From Morella rubra (Eukaryota; Streptophyta; Magnoliopsida; Fagales; Myricaceae), in the NCBI GenBank assembly GCA_003952965.2, contig RXIC02000471.1:1-64000 (forward strand): 64,000 nt of DNA, given 5' to 3'. The notes under the pieces were generated by a model. It saw nothing but the letters and a program-made list of their open reading frames with translations. It did not search any database and had not been told where the DNA came from. Positions 36,332 to 48,900 of the stretch are shown here, piece by piece. The stretch's first letter is position 1. Every line of letters starts with the position of its first letter. The translations under genes were made by a program, and so were the position numbers.

Positions 36332-36617
36332 TTTTTTTTTTTTTTTTAAGATAAGGATTCGAGCACCCATTTACGTTCACTAAATTTAGACGAATTTGAC
36401 TCAATATACGTACGAGTTGAATTCAACACCATAACAAACTCCAAGCCCTGCAGCCCTCCCAAACCACATATGTCAAGTAAGTCCAACTTTAATGTGAGAG
36501 TGACTCTAAGAAATTATTTGCACCTAAGAAGATTCAAATTGAAACCTAACACACTCCTAAGTCCCAAATTTTGACCAACTCAACTAACTCCTTAGAGTTA
36601 CAATTTTTGTAAATCTA
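36332..36617 (-). mobile_element. tRNA-derived SINE, copy 2
   Basis: A 10-bp TSD, gtgttagagc (36322-36331 and 36618-36627), flanks the insert. On the minus strand it opens with A-box-like ttagttgagttggtca, then B-box-like ggtttcaatttgaatc, a family body shared with 8463-8730, and a tail of at least 14 A (T-run on +). No open reading frame. The intact TSD makes this the better-preserved copy. Confidence 0.85.
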
Positions 36618-36627
36618 GTGTTAGAGC

Positions 36628-38124
36628 ATTTTTCTCGTTAACTGAAAAAAAAAAAAAAAAAATATCCATTTTTTTGCTTTAGTCGGATACGTCCGTTTAA
36701 GGCACAAAGGCCAAAAAAAAAAAAAAAAAAAATCTTCCTGTCGTTCTCACATACAAATACACCGACCTCTCTCGCTCGTAGAATGTATGCCACGCTGCAC
36801 TTTCATGATAGAACAGAAAGGGGTATTAGAAATTGACACGTGGCAGTCTCTAAAGCCACTAAAATCTTATTTCGGGTATGGAACGTCAAAAACAGAACCA
36901 ATGACAATAACGTCAAGTCATACTAAAAAGACAAGAGAAAAAAAATAATAATAATAAAAGAAAAGAAACACTAGCGCTCCTATAAGAGATGCTTTAAGCG
37001 TCTCGTTGTATTAATGGTGGAGCCCTTCTCATGTGATCACTACCCCCGGGAGATAATTACAAAATGAACTGATTAGAACCGTTTACGATGTCTTGCGTCA
37101 CAGGAAATTGACGTGGTGGTTGTTTCCACGAAATGACGTTAAACAGTAATATCTCGTTCTTTTTTGCGATATATTGAAGCGGGTAAATTGAAGATATATT
37201 GATGTTAGGGCCCTTTTTGCTTGTTGGAGGAGCTCCACCACTTTATCCAAAAATTAACAGACGTCTGTCACACGCCTGTACAACAAGCAACGTATTCCTG
37301 GGCAAAGTGCTATTTTTAGGCCTTACTCGCTCAACTACACTAGCACATGTACTCGCTTTTTCTATGAGCTGCTTGTCGCCGAGGCAAGTTTCAAAGAGTT
37401 TGACTTAAGTTTCTTTTACCACTTCAGACTTTAAGCATTTTTTTTTTTTTTGAAGTCAGACGAACTCTTTGTTCTAAATTAAAACAATGCTTTCTGGGAA
37501 AAGGACAAAAATTTGATAAGACGTGGCCCCATGATTATTATTAGTAACGCAAATCATTACTCAATATATTATAACCCGATTTTGAAAAGATTCAGGGCAT
37601 CTTCAATTCTAACAATATTATAAAATACGACGTATTCAACAAATTTTGTAAACTAAACATCTCAAATTTAAAAAATTTATTTATAAATATCAATACTTTT
37701 TACACAATCTCAAATAATTTTTTATATAAATTTTAATTTTTTTTCAAAAAAAAATATAACAAATTTTTTCTTTTTATACTTTTTCACCTAATTTCAGTAC
37801 TTTTTTATTAAACAATTACATCAAATCATCTCTCTCTATAACTTTTTACAAATTTTAATATCTTTAAAATTTTGCACTAACTTTTATACAAAAAATATAT
37901 GAAACTTCAATCTACATCAATATTCATAATTCTATCAAAAATCTTACAATTTTTTATAAAACAAAGATCCCTACTGTGTGAATTGTAATTTGGTTATGAG
38001 TGGTTTCAATAGTTTAGCATATATGCTTTGGACATTGGTGGTAGTATAAATTAACTCATTTGTTGTTTGGCTATAAGACAATTTAAGTTACTTTTCGCGA
38101 GTTGTTCAACTCGACTTCGTTTAA
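36628..38124. other. Intergenic stretch, no supported gene
   Basis: A-runs at 36644-36661 and 36714-36732, very AT-rich DNA at 37600-37970. The open frame at 37199-37408 shows no domain I know. Confidence 0.4.
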
Positions 38125-38133
38125 AAATATAAA

Positions 38134-38588
38134 GAGGAAAATACATTTTTTACCTATAAACTATCATAGGTTTTACACTTTGCATTCTAAACTACCAATT
38201 TTGACACATTGCATCATCTGACTACCAATTTTTGACACTTTGCACCCTCTAACTACCAATTTTTGACACTTTGCACCCTTTATCAAATTTTAGACTAAAA
38301 TGACGATAATGCCCTTGACCCATTTTGCATATATTGAAGATATTGTTGTCAATTCATTAATTTTTCAAGGGTATTACTGTCAAATGGAGGGTGCAAAGTG
38401 TTTAATATTAGTAGTTGGAGGGTGTAATGTGTCAAAGTGGTAGTTTAGGTGCAAAGTGTCTAATATTGGTAGTTTAGGGTGCAAAGTGTAACATTGGTAG
38501 TTTGAGGGTGCAATATCTTAAAGATGGTAGTTTGGGGTGTAATGTGTCACTACCCCGGTAGTTTGTGGGTGAAAAGTGTATTTTCCCC
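38134..38588. mobile_element. MITE with 9-bp TSD and inverted arrays of a ~30-bp repeat
   Basis: A perfect 9-bp TSD, aaatataaa (38125-38133 and 38589-38597), encloses 455 bp. The termini are gaggaaaatacatttt and, inverted, ggggaaaatacacttt. Each half is a row of degenerate units (ggtagttt, gagggtgcaaagtgt, taatatt), pointing outward in opposite directions. G-starting TIRs with a 9-bp TSD suggest a Mutator-type transposase mobilised it. No coding capacity. Confidence 0.85.
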
Positions 38589-38597
38589 AAATATAAA

Positions 38598-41548
38598 TCA
38601 TCGAGCTATTCTTATTATCTTCAAACAATTTAAATATTTAGAGTTTGTCACGAGCTTTGTTCAAACTTTCAGTCACATCTAGCTAATGAATATTAATTGT
38701 CCGACTTTTCGTATAGTCTTCAACATGAGCAAGATATATCTATTTGATCAAGGTTGAAATTTATAATTAATTGATAATTATAAATTAAGCATATATATTA
38801 TTTTAACTATCGGATTGCTTAAAGAAGTGGGCAACTTGAAAGCATGTGGTTGGAAGAGTAGACAAATCCAGCATTAATATATCACTATAATAATTGATTC
38901 TGAACTTTTAGAATGCCTAAAAAAAAGGGCAGAAAGTTTAGAACAGCTTCTAGTTAGTCAAATGTCCGTATTTAACATTCTCATATTCTCTCGAAATGCA
39001 TGATGTGGTTTGAACTAATACAATTACTACTAATAACATAAAGATATCATAATTTTCTCAAATTGTTTTTTTAAATAAGTCATGGTGTAATAAGGAAAAC
39101 GAAAAAGAGGATAAATTTTCAATTCTAGACATTTTATGTGTTCTGAAAGAACTAGATTTTTTTTCCCTTAGTAAAACAACTAGATATTTTTTTATTATCA
39201 AAAGAACTAGATAATTTATTTTGGTCATAAAACCTTCTAAGACTTTCTCATCAAAAATGACTCATTAAATTACTAGTCCCCATATCTCTTTAACTACTCT
39301 CTCCAAGATGTTAAGAAAAGATTAACAATACCTAAACACAAACTGAAATTCGTAGCCAATTCTAGCTTTGACTTTCTGTAAAATTTTCCAAAGCCCATAT
39401 CTCACTTTTACTCTCCGCTCTTTATATTTATGATGTTACTTAGGTCTCAAACTATCACTTCAATATCATTTATCGATCTACAATTTTTATTTCGTTATAT
39501 TACGCTCCCAAAGTTTCACAATCTATCAATTTAAGCCTTTCATCGATTCTTCTTGTAAAGATGATGAAAAAGAAGTTCGGAAAGATAAAAATACTCCCAA
39601 TTTAATTGGTCTTTAAGATATTTCCATTGGAGGCTTTTTCTTTTTAGGCTTATTTTCATAATCCGAAAAAGGGAATGAATGAAGGGTTTAAATTGATAAC
39701 TTATTAAATTTTGAGGATGTAATGAGATGAAATTAAAAGTTTGAATCAGTAAATGACGTTTAAGTAATAGTTTTGAGCCTAAAATGAAGATTTATTTTTT
39801 CTTTAATGAGTACATCTTTCACTTTCTCATTACAAAAAAAAAAAAAAAAAAAAAATTCTTTTGCTGGATTGAGATCTTTTTCTAACTTTTTGTCCTCATT
39901 ATATGGTCTACTTAGAATAGAGATAAACATAATAGATCCTATAATTTTCAATGTTGTATGTATTTTTTATCGGGAGTAGTGTGGGTTATACAATATTTAA
40001 TATTGTATGTATTATTTATTGAGTAGTGTAAGTTATACATGTGTTTATCTTTTCCCGACCATCTAATTCGGGTAGTAAATTAGAGAGAAATCTAATCCAC
40101 TTTTTGACGCATTTTCTGTAAAGGCATAATAGCAAGGGATAAAAAAAATCGCCAAATAGTTAACTAATAACTCATACCAATTATAATATCCAAAGAAAAA
40201 CAAAAAATCAAACCCCTTGTATTCTTTTAAAACAAAGTTAAATAAAGAAAAGAAAAAATAATTTGGTCACCCTGCTACCTTCTGGCAAAGGGGGTCTCTC
40301 TCTCTCTTTTCTTTTTTCTTTTTTTAATGTTTGCCCTCCTGTTCATAACATATCAATAATCTATAACTCATAGTACTGTAGAATAATATAGCTGGTGATC
40401 TTTATTCTTTTTCTAATAAAGCTATCCAAAAATTAGGAGAATATTTTGCTTATTACCTTATCACAATGGGATCAATGTAATTTAATGTTATAAACTACTA
40501 ATTTTATTATATTGCGCTTTCGAACTATAAAAATTCATCAATTTGTGCATTTTAATCAGATCCAACAATGACAATGATGCCACGTAGCCTAATTTTTACT
40601 CCATTACAATTGTATAATCTGATTAAAGGAAAATTTTTTGCTGAATTTGATAGTACGAAAGCAAATGGCCACTAAATGATATTGGTCATATAGTTTGAAG
40701 GAGAAGATAAATGAAAGTTTTCCAAAAATTAATTTCATCTCAAAAAATTCAGTACAAATTAAATTAAATGGAAAAAAACATTCAAATCAATTATTTTGAT
40801 TTTGATTCGAGATAAAATTGGTTGTTGTATTCACGGAAAATTATATTGTAAAGACATTAATAGAAACCAATATTTAATCAAGTAGTCATCAAATACACCT
40901 AACTATCATTTTATCTCGGGTTACAGAGAATGATACTTAATTAAGTCAATTATTGTACTTAATTGTTTCTAAAGTTTTTTGTATAATTCATTTATTTTTT
41001 CTTTGCAGGACTGTGCCGCCTTTACAAGGTTGACTGGCGCACCCCTGCTGGTGGGCCCTTGTCACGCCATAGAAGAGGGGGTTCTCTTCCCCTTTTTGTT
41101 CTATATAAATAATGTTTATGTTTTAAATTTATTTTAAAATTTTAATACAAATTTTATTAAAATAATTATAAAAAAGTTTTACAAAATCCTTTATATACAC
41201 TAATTTACCTCCCCAATAAAATTTAATCTCCAACCAATCATATTTCAAATGTTGTGCTGTTTTTTTCACAAATTTCAAGAAAACTAATCTTCCAAAATTT
41301 TTACTCCAGATCCATATAAGCCTATAGTTGGCACAAAATTTATTTAAATTTTTTTTACAAACTTTCATATCTTTCTTACAAATTTTAATAATTTTTTCAC
41401 AAACTCTATTACTGTTTTTTTTTAAACCCAATAGAATCCACATTACCTGAAAATCAAACAAACGCCTAAATGTTAAAAATTGTTGTTATTAGAACCTAAA
41501 TTTAGGCTCTGTGTGTTTTGTGGTAATTTCATTTATAGAAAAAAAATA

Positions 41549-41588
<40 letters not shown>

Positions 41589-42575
41589 CAGATGTTTTGA
41601 GACTCCTAAAATATTATTAACCCAATTGAAATTCTGTCAATAAAAAAATACAAGTAGCTTTTCTTAAAAAGATGTAATATTGTTTCAAAAATCGTACAAC
41701 CCTCCCCAACTTAAAATACATTGTTCCTAAGACGTAACTTTCTCTCTTCTTGGCTTCACTCACTCAATTAAGAGTTTTCTCTTTTAAAAAAAATTCAATC
41801 CAAAAAATAAACTACTTTATGTACTTTATTTCTTTAAAAAAAACAATTTATTGGAAAAACAATTATTGTTGAAAAATAATTTAATTTTTTTTATTATTTT
41901 AAATATATTATTTACATATATTACTTTTAATTTATCTCAAATTGATATTAAGAATTAAGTTTACTAATCAGAGATTATATATCAAATATTAAAAAATATT
42001 TTTCAATAAACGTATTTGAGGTAATAACTAAATATTGAAAGCTAAATTATTTTACTAAAACAAAATTTACTCGAAAGAAATTTGCATTATTAATAACTCA
42101 GTTTTATCCTTTTTTTTTTTTTTTTTTGTAACCTTTGATAATTAAATTAGTTTTTTCCAGTTAACAATCTATTTGCCTTGGACCGCGTGACCGGTCAGGT
42201 CGAGATCTGTAGTAGTAAGGTCCCGACCAATTAGAGGAATTGGATAGGGGCAGAGTCGGAATAAAGACAACCTCATAATTAGGTTGCCACTCTAAAAGGA
42301 ATAAAGAAAAAAACTTTGTAATTAAAACAGTAACAGCTCTTTCAATTGCCCGCAAATCCAGGCATAATTATATGACAACGATAAGAGGCTGTACCTATCA
42401 ATCCCTTTTGAATGTGGATATCACTTTTATGATAAGTAGTATGGCTTATGAAGTGCTTATCATTACAATGCATCTCATCTCGTTCTTTTTCTCACGGTAA
42501 TTAAGTCTGTCGATACCTTTTCTTCGCTTCGCGCTTCTCTCTCTCTCTTGTCCAAATCCCTAACCCTTTTCCTCT
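38598..42575. other. 4-kb AT-rich spacer, no supported gene
   Basis: Contains A/T-runs (39834-39855, 41571-41590, 42111-42127), a (TA)n tract (41547-41570), a decayed foldback repeat near 40470-40720, and an unassigned GC-richer island at 41010-41100. The minus-strand frame at 41129-41461 is A/T-biased and shows no domain. Confidence 0.4.
39440..39783. repeat. Degenerate foldback repeat
   Basis: Inverted arms of about 100 bp: ttaggtctcaaactatcac on the left and, read inverted from the right, ttttaggctcaaaactatta. Both arms keep catttatc/catttact and tatcaatttaa blocks. No TSD seen; an old MITE relic. Confidence 0.55.
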
Positions 42576-42584
42576 TATATAAAT
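42576..42584 (+). promoter_or_regulatory. TATA box of the TPR4-like gene
   Basis: Tatataaat follows a CT-rich tract (42533-42550). The transcript probably starts near 42610. A leader intron is likely from 42722 (taag/gtacgttcc) to 42930 (tatattcaag), leaving 17 nt of leader before the ATG. Confidence 0.6.
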
Positions 42585-42947
42585 ACCCACCAGAATAGCT
42601 CCATATCGAACAAAAGCTAGAGAGAGAGAGCCATTACCGAAGCCGAAGGTACAGAGCGAGAAAAACCACTTAGAAATTCTGAAAAATCTTCCGATCTGTG
42701 CTCTACTATTTCTCTCTTAAGGTACGTTCCATCTTCTCTTACTCATTTTCCTCTTTTTTCTCTATGTATTTTTGTGGCGGTTTTTGTTTTTATCTTTTTC
42801 TGGCTGAATTTGTGGACTGAAACTTATTTTCTTTTGGTTGTTGGATTTGTTTGGTTCGTAATTTAGGGTTTTGATGCTGAACTGTTATCGATCTGTGAAG
42901 CCTTAGATCTCTCTGGTTGTTATATTCAAGCTTTGAGAGAGACAGCC

Positions 42948-45900
42948 ATGTCTTCGCTGAGCAGAGAACTTGTGTTTCTCATACTTCAGTTTCTTGACGA
43001 AGAGAAATTCAAAGAAACTGTGCACAAGTATGCTTAATTTTTCTCAATTTATTTTGTTGTCTATTTATGTATACGTAAATTGGTCAGGTTTTATTGTTAA
43101 ATTGATGTGTTTTTGGTGATTGTGGGTGTGGAGGTTGGAGCAAGAGTCGGGGTTTTTCTTCAACATGAGGTATTTTGAAGATATGGTCACAAATGGGGAG
43201 TGGGAGGAGGTGGAGAAGTACCTCTCCGGTTTCACGAAGGTTGACGACAATCGGTATTCGATGAAGATCTTCTTCGAGATTCGCAAGCAGAAGTACCTCG
43301 AAGCTTTGGACAAGTAGGTGTTAAAAGCTTAATTGAACTATGACTTTTTTACCTTGTCATTTTGTTTTTGTTATTTGGTAGTTTATTTGGTGAGTTTAAT
43401 GCTTATTGTAGGAGGGATCGTGCTAAAGCTGTGGATATTTTAGTCAAGGACTTGAAAGTGTTCGCTGCATTTAATGAAGAGCTTTTCAAGGAAATTACTC
43501 AGCTATTAACTTTGGACAACTTTAGGTATGAAGAACCTTCTGCAATGGAATTGCGTTTTTAGGAACTGGCTATCCCCCCCCCCCCCCCCCCCCCCCCCAG
43601 CATATGAGCATTATTTCACAGGCTTTTCTGTTTTTTATTGATTTACAGAGATAACGAACAGCTATCTAAATATGGAGATACTAAGTCTGCTAGGGGTATA
43701 ATGCTTGCCGAACTCAAGAAGTTGATAGAAGCTAACCCCCTTTTTCGCGATAAGCTTCAATTTCCTCCCCTGAAGAACTCAAGATTGCGGACACTAATTA
43801 ATCAGAGGTATCTGGGAAATGATTGCCTTTCTTTTAATTTTGGACTTGATGTTAGAGTTTTGCTTTCATTAATACATACACACACGTATCTATGTGATAT
43901 CTATTTTTTCTAGTTGCTCACAGTTTTTTTTCCATTGAATTACAGTTTAAACTTGGCAAGCATCATCCAAAGAATCCTAAGGCCTAATCCTGACATCAAG
44001 ACGCTATTTGTAGACCACAGTTGTGGAACACCAATGGTGCCCGGGCCCCATCCCCTGTCACAAATCCCTTAATGGGTGGTGTTCCTAAGGCAGGGGGTTT
44101 CCCACCATTGAGTGCTCATGGTGTAAGTGAAAATTAGATAAGAATGCTATTTGCAGGCAATTAAGGGCAATGCTGAAATTTAACTTTCTGGATTTGACTC
44201 TGGTCTATCTGTCTGTAGCCATTTCAACCAACACCAGCTGCTCTCCCGACATCTATTGCTGGATGGATGGCTAATCCAACTCCTGTGCCTCACCCTTCGG
44301 CTTCTGCAGGACCCATTGGTTTGACTGCAGCAAACAATTCGGGTATTGCGTGGGAACTGTTTTGCTAACTTTGGATTATCTCCGACTGTGAATATGTTAT
44401 AAATGCATTTATTTTGTTAGGTGTGTTGTAATCTAGATAATCCAGTTGAAAAGGATAATGGCGATATGGATAAACCCAGAGAAGCATGAAATTTTTTGCT
44501 AGGATTATTGGCCATTTGTTTTCTTAAGTACTTTCTGCATTCTTCTTTTCCTCATAAGTTCTTTGTTTGCATCTCACCTTATATCTCTAGCCTTAATGTA
44601 TCTGTTTATCACGGTGGCAGCTATCTTGAAGCGCCCTAGAACTCCTCCTACAAATAACCCAGCTATGGACTATCAAACTGCTGATTCTGAACATGTGTTA
44701 AAGAGGTCAAGACCTTTCGGAGAAGAGGTACTAAACCTCTATTTTTAACTTAAATTTACCGCGACAAAAGTTCCTAATCCTATTAAGAAAATTAAAAATT
44801 CTTGCTTATCTGATGGTTGGTATTTCTTTTAACATATGCGGAGAATTGGGGTGTTATCTCTTTGGTGCTCAAGGATGTAGATTTATGAAGTTTGTTAAAT
44901 GGATGGGTTCTCTTGTTGCACATTGGAAGTTGGATCTTATTTTTCTTCCTCCCTATTGCCTCTCCTTTTTCTTTCTTCCAATCTTTACTTGTGCAGTGTT
45001 GCAATGTTTATTCTTTTTGTTGGCACATTGTGATGTTCACGTAATTATACAAGTCGATGTTGAGTTTTTTCTTCTTTATTTCTTTAGTTTTTTTTTTTTC
45101 AGTGACCTTTGTTCCAGTTTTGCAGTATTTATTCTTTTCCTTGGCCCATTGAGATTAGGAAATAGGTAATCATGGCAATCAGTGCTCCTTGTCTTATGGT
45201 TTTGGGTGATTTGCATTGCTCAAAATCTCTGAGTAGCCTGTTTTACTTTAATATGAAGATTGAGTTAATCGTGAGATAGAAGTGCAAATCAACCCCCCAG
45301 TCTGAAAAAGGGGGTGTATTTGGCCACTGAACTGAGGGCAGTTGATGGTGTTTTTGCCAGCTCCTAAACTGAAAGCTAGGTTCATAGCAGTCCACTAAAT
45401 CCTGCCATCTTCAATTGATGGTTGGTCAGGTGGTGTAGTTTGGACCGAGTGCCAACCCCATGGGCTAGCCAGATTTGCATCCACCTCCAATCCCACACGT
45501 TAAAGAATGGATCCATCTTTTCAAACAACAGTACATGACCATCAAACACCTCCCAACCATGAAGATAGACGAACCACTTTGCCATCTCTAAGTTCAAGCG
45601 TCACGCTATCAATAGCTTGTCAAGAATTTTACAAGCAAAAAACATACAAGCACACTGGAAACTGGACCCTTAAATGGCAGAGAGGAAAAATAGGAAAGAA
45701 GATGATTGAATTAGCCAATTTTTTTAATACTATGCATCTATAATAAGATACAGAATAGATATTTAAAAAGTTCTAATTATCAAAAAAATATTTAAAAGGT
45801 TTTGAATGTATTTTAAGTCAGCGTGGGTTGAGATCAGTTTACGACTTATTCAATTAAAAGCATCCCACATAAATCCACCAAGAATTAGATTGTCAGATAA

Positions 45901-48900
45901 TTGGATCTTTGTTTCAAACACATATCTGTAGCAAAGGGAAAAATAAAAGCAAAACCATGAATATGGTTTTGTGGCTGAGTCACAGATCTGGTGTAAGGAA
46001 AAATAAATGCAACACCACAAAACAGAGCAGTGAGGGAGGCTAGAGACTGAGAGAGGTGAGCAACGACAGCTAGAGAGGTTGCAGTGGCGGACGCAAGGGG
46101 GGCAAGCCCGGGCTGCTGCCCCCCCTTGGCCCCTCAGTTATGTCATTTTTTTTTTAATTTTTTTTACATGTATTTGTCCTCAGCCTGCCCCCCCCCCTTG
46201 GGCCCACCCCAACATCTAAAACCTAGCTTTTCTACATAGCAAATTAAAATTTGTTCCAGTTTTCTTCAGTGTAAGTCCATTGTATATCATTCATTACCTA
46301 TAATTAGTCGAACTTTAGATTTTCTATAAATTTCTAAAGAGAGACATTCAAGTTTCTGTATACAAATACTTATCCAAAAAAAAAGTTTTTGTATACAAAT
46401 AGAACAAGCTCAGTTTATATTGAGGATGAAGTTTCATTAGATTGGTAGTCCTTTATGAAGTTATCTATCAATTTAAGACACTTTTTGCATTACTAAGAAA
46501 AAAATTTTTTGTCATTTGGCCTTGGGAGTTTGCCCCCCCTTAACTTAAGTCCTGGTTCCGCCACTGAGAGGTTGAGTGGTGAAAGCCGGTGGTGGCTTGA
46601 GGGATGGGAGAGGACAAAATGGCAAAGAGTGGGGAAGGAGATGATTGAATTAGCCAATTGATTGTTAGCCAATTTTGTTAATTCTATATGAGTATAGTAA
46701 GATATCAAATTGAGATTTTAAAAAATTGAGTGTGTTTTAAGTAGGTTTTGGGTTGATATGTTAAAAAAATGTTGGTTGACCCCTAAACTGGCTAGTCAAA
46801 TTTGATCGAGTCGTTGGATTCAGACAGGCAGGTTGTGTTTGGTCCCAAATCTGAACACTGCTCTGATGGTATTCCATACTTCTTTTTATGTAATGATTCA
46901 TTTAATTGTCCTTTCCAATGCAGTTCCACTTATATATTGGAAATACTACTAAAACAACTTATCTTGTGAAGTGTTGTGGAAATTGATTAGCCATTATAGA
47001 GTGTTGTATAGGTTCATTTGAAGCTAAGGTTAGACTATATTTGAAGCAAACAGAGAAGGACAGAACTTTCAGAGAAATGTCCTTTAGGTTGTTTGGCTTT
47101 TGGTTTGTGGCTGCCTTTTTTTTTCTGTCATACACGTCATAGTCTGAATTCAATGCTTTCGATGCCAAAAGGGGAGGGGGGGCATGACAAGGATGATACA
47201 TACGACTGATTAACTTCATTGTTGTGTGCTGTGATGTGTTTTTATGAGTTTTTTAATACTAATCCTGTAATGTGTGAACATATGGTCCATGTCTCCTGTG
47301 TTTAAGCCTAAATTTCGCTTTTTCCTTGGATTCAAAAGAAATATTCATCATGTCAATTTTGCAGTTCCTTGAAAGAACAATGCAAAAGAGGAGGAAGTTT
47401 GTGTAATTGGTGATGCATACCTGATTTTCTGCAGGTCAGCAATCTGCCAGTAAATATTCTGCCTGTTGCATACACCAGCCAGAGCCATGGTCAAAGTTCC
47501 TACTCTCCTGATGACTTGCCCAAGACTGTTGTTATGACCCTAAATCAGGGATCAGCTGTCAAGAGTATGGATTTCCATCCAGTGCAACCAATTTTACTTC
47601 TTGGTGAGCCTCCATTAATGCTAGAATGTTAATATCTGTCTCTATTCCTCTGGTGGAGTTCTTAATTTTGTTTTTTGGAGTTGCTGATTTTAGCTTCTAT
47701 TATTTTTTGTTCTCTTATGTTTGTGCCTGTACAATTTCAGTTGGAACAAATATGGGTGATGTCATGGTATGGGAGGTAGGTAGCCGTGAAAGGATTGCTC
47801 TTAGAAATTTCAAGGTCTGGGATCTTGGAGCATGTTCAATGCCACTGCAGGTTTGGTTTTTGATACGTCCTTTTCCAATCATGTATATATACATGTGTAT
47901 GTACATATATCTGTAAATCCCTATTGACTGACATACTGCCGTATCCATATATATGTATGTATGTGTGTGTATGCGTGTATTTAATTGCATGGCATGCCTA
48001 TTTGATGCTTAAATTAAACTGCTTCACAAAAATCAGCTTTTCTTATTCTCTTATAGGCATCTCTGGCAAATGATTATCCAGCATCAGTGAATCGTGTGAT
48101 GTGGAGCCCTGACGGAGCCCTTTTTGGTCTGTTGGAAAAGATTTAGTGGCTATAGTTTGTTGTTTAGTGAACCCATTTGTTTGGAAATAAAATTCCAAAA
48201 TTCTTATGGGGAATTATATTGGGCTTTGTGAGTGATGATATTTCTTCTCCCTACTTTAGGTGTTGCATACTCTAAGTACATTGTGCATTTATACTCATAT
48301 CATGGCGGCGATGATCTGAGAAACCACCTTGAGGTTTGTGCTGTTGATTTTTCTTTTCTGGCCCTTTAATCTTAAGTTTCTTCAATAGAGTAAAGTCCTT
48401 TTTGCTTACCCCCCCCCCCTTTTCCTTTTTTCTCATGGTTCGTTTTGCTAACTAAAATTCTCCTCGACTTTTTTCATGGTTTTTCAGATCGAGGCCCATG
48501 CTGGTAGTGTTAATGATCTTGCTTTCTCTTATCCAAACAAACAGCTCTCTGTTGTCACTTGTGGCGAGGACAGAGTCATTAAGGTTTGTTTTGTATTTGT
48601 CACATTCTTATCTGATTGCAGGGGTGGGAAGTTAACTGTAAGATTTTAACATTATGCAGGTGTGGGATGCCGTCACTGGGGCTAAGCAGTATACTTTTGA
48701 GGGTCATGAAGCTCCTGTTTATTCTGTATGCCCACATCACAAGGAAAGCATTCAGGTAATGTTACTCAATTTGGTTTATAGTGATTGTAAAGCAAGCAAA
48801 CTGAGATGTTATTATTTCATGGATATTTTTCCACCTTTTTTCTTATGTAAGGAAGATATTACAGTTCTTTGTTTGAAGGAGGAAGGGGCTGATGTCATAT

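Noticed and set aside
41129-41461. 110-codon minus-strand frame rich in Lys, Asn and Phe
   Set aside because: Composition simply mirrors A/T-biased DNA; no domain or gene structure.
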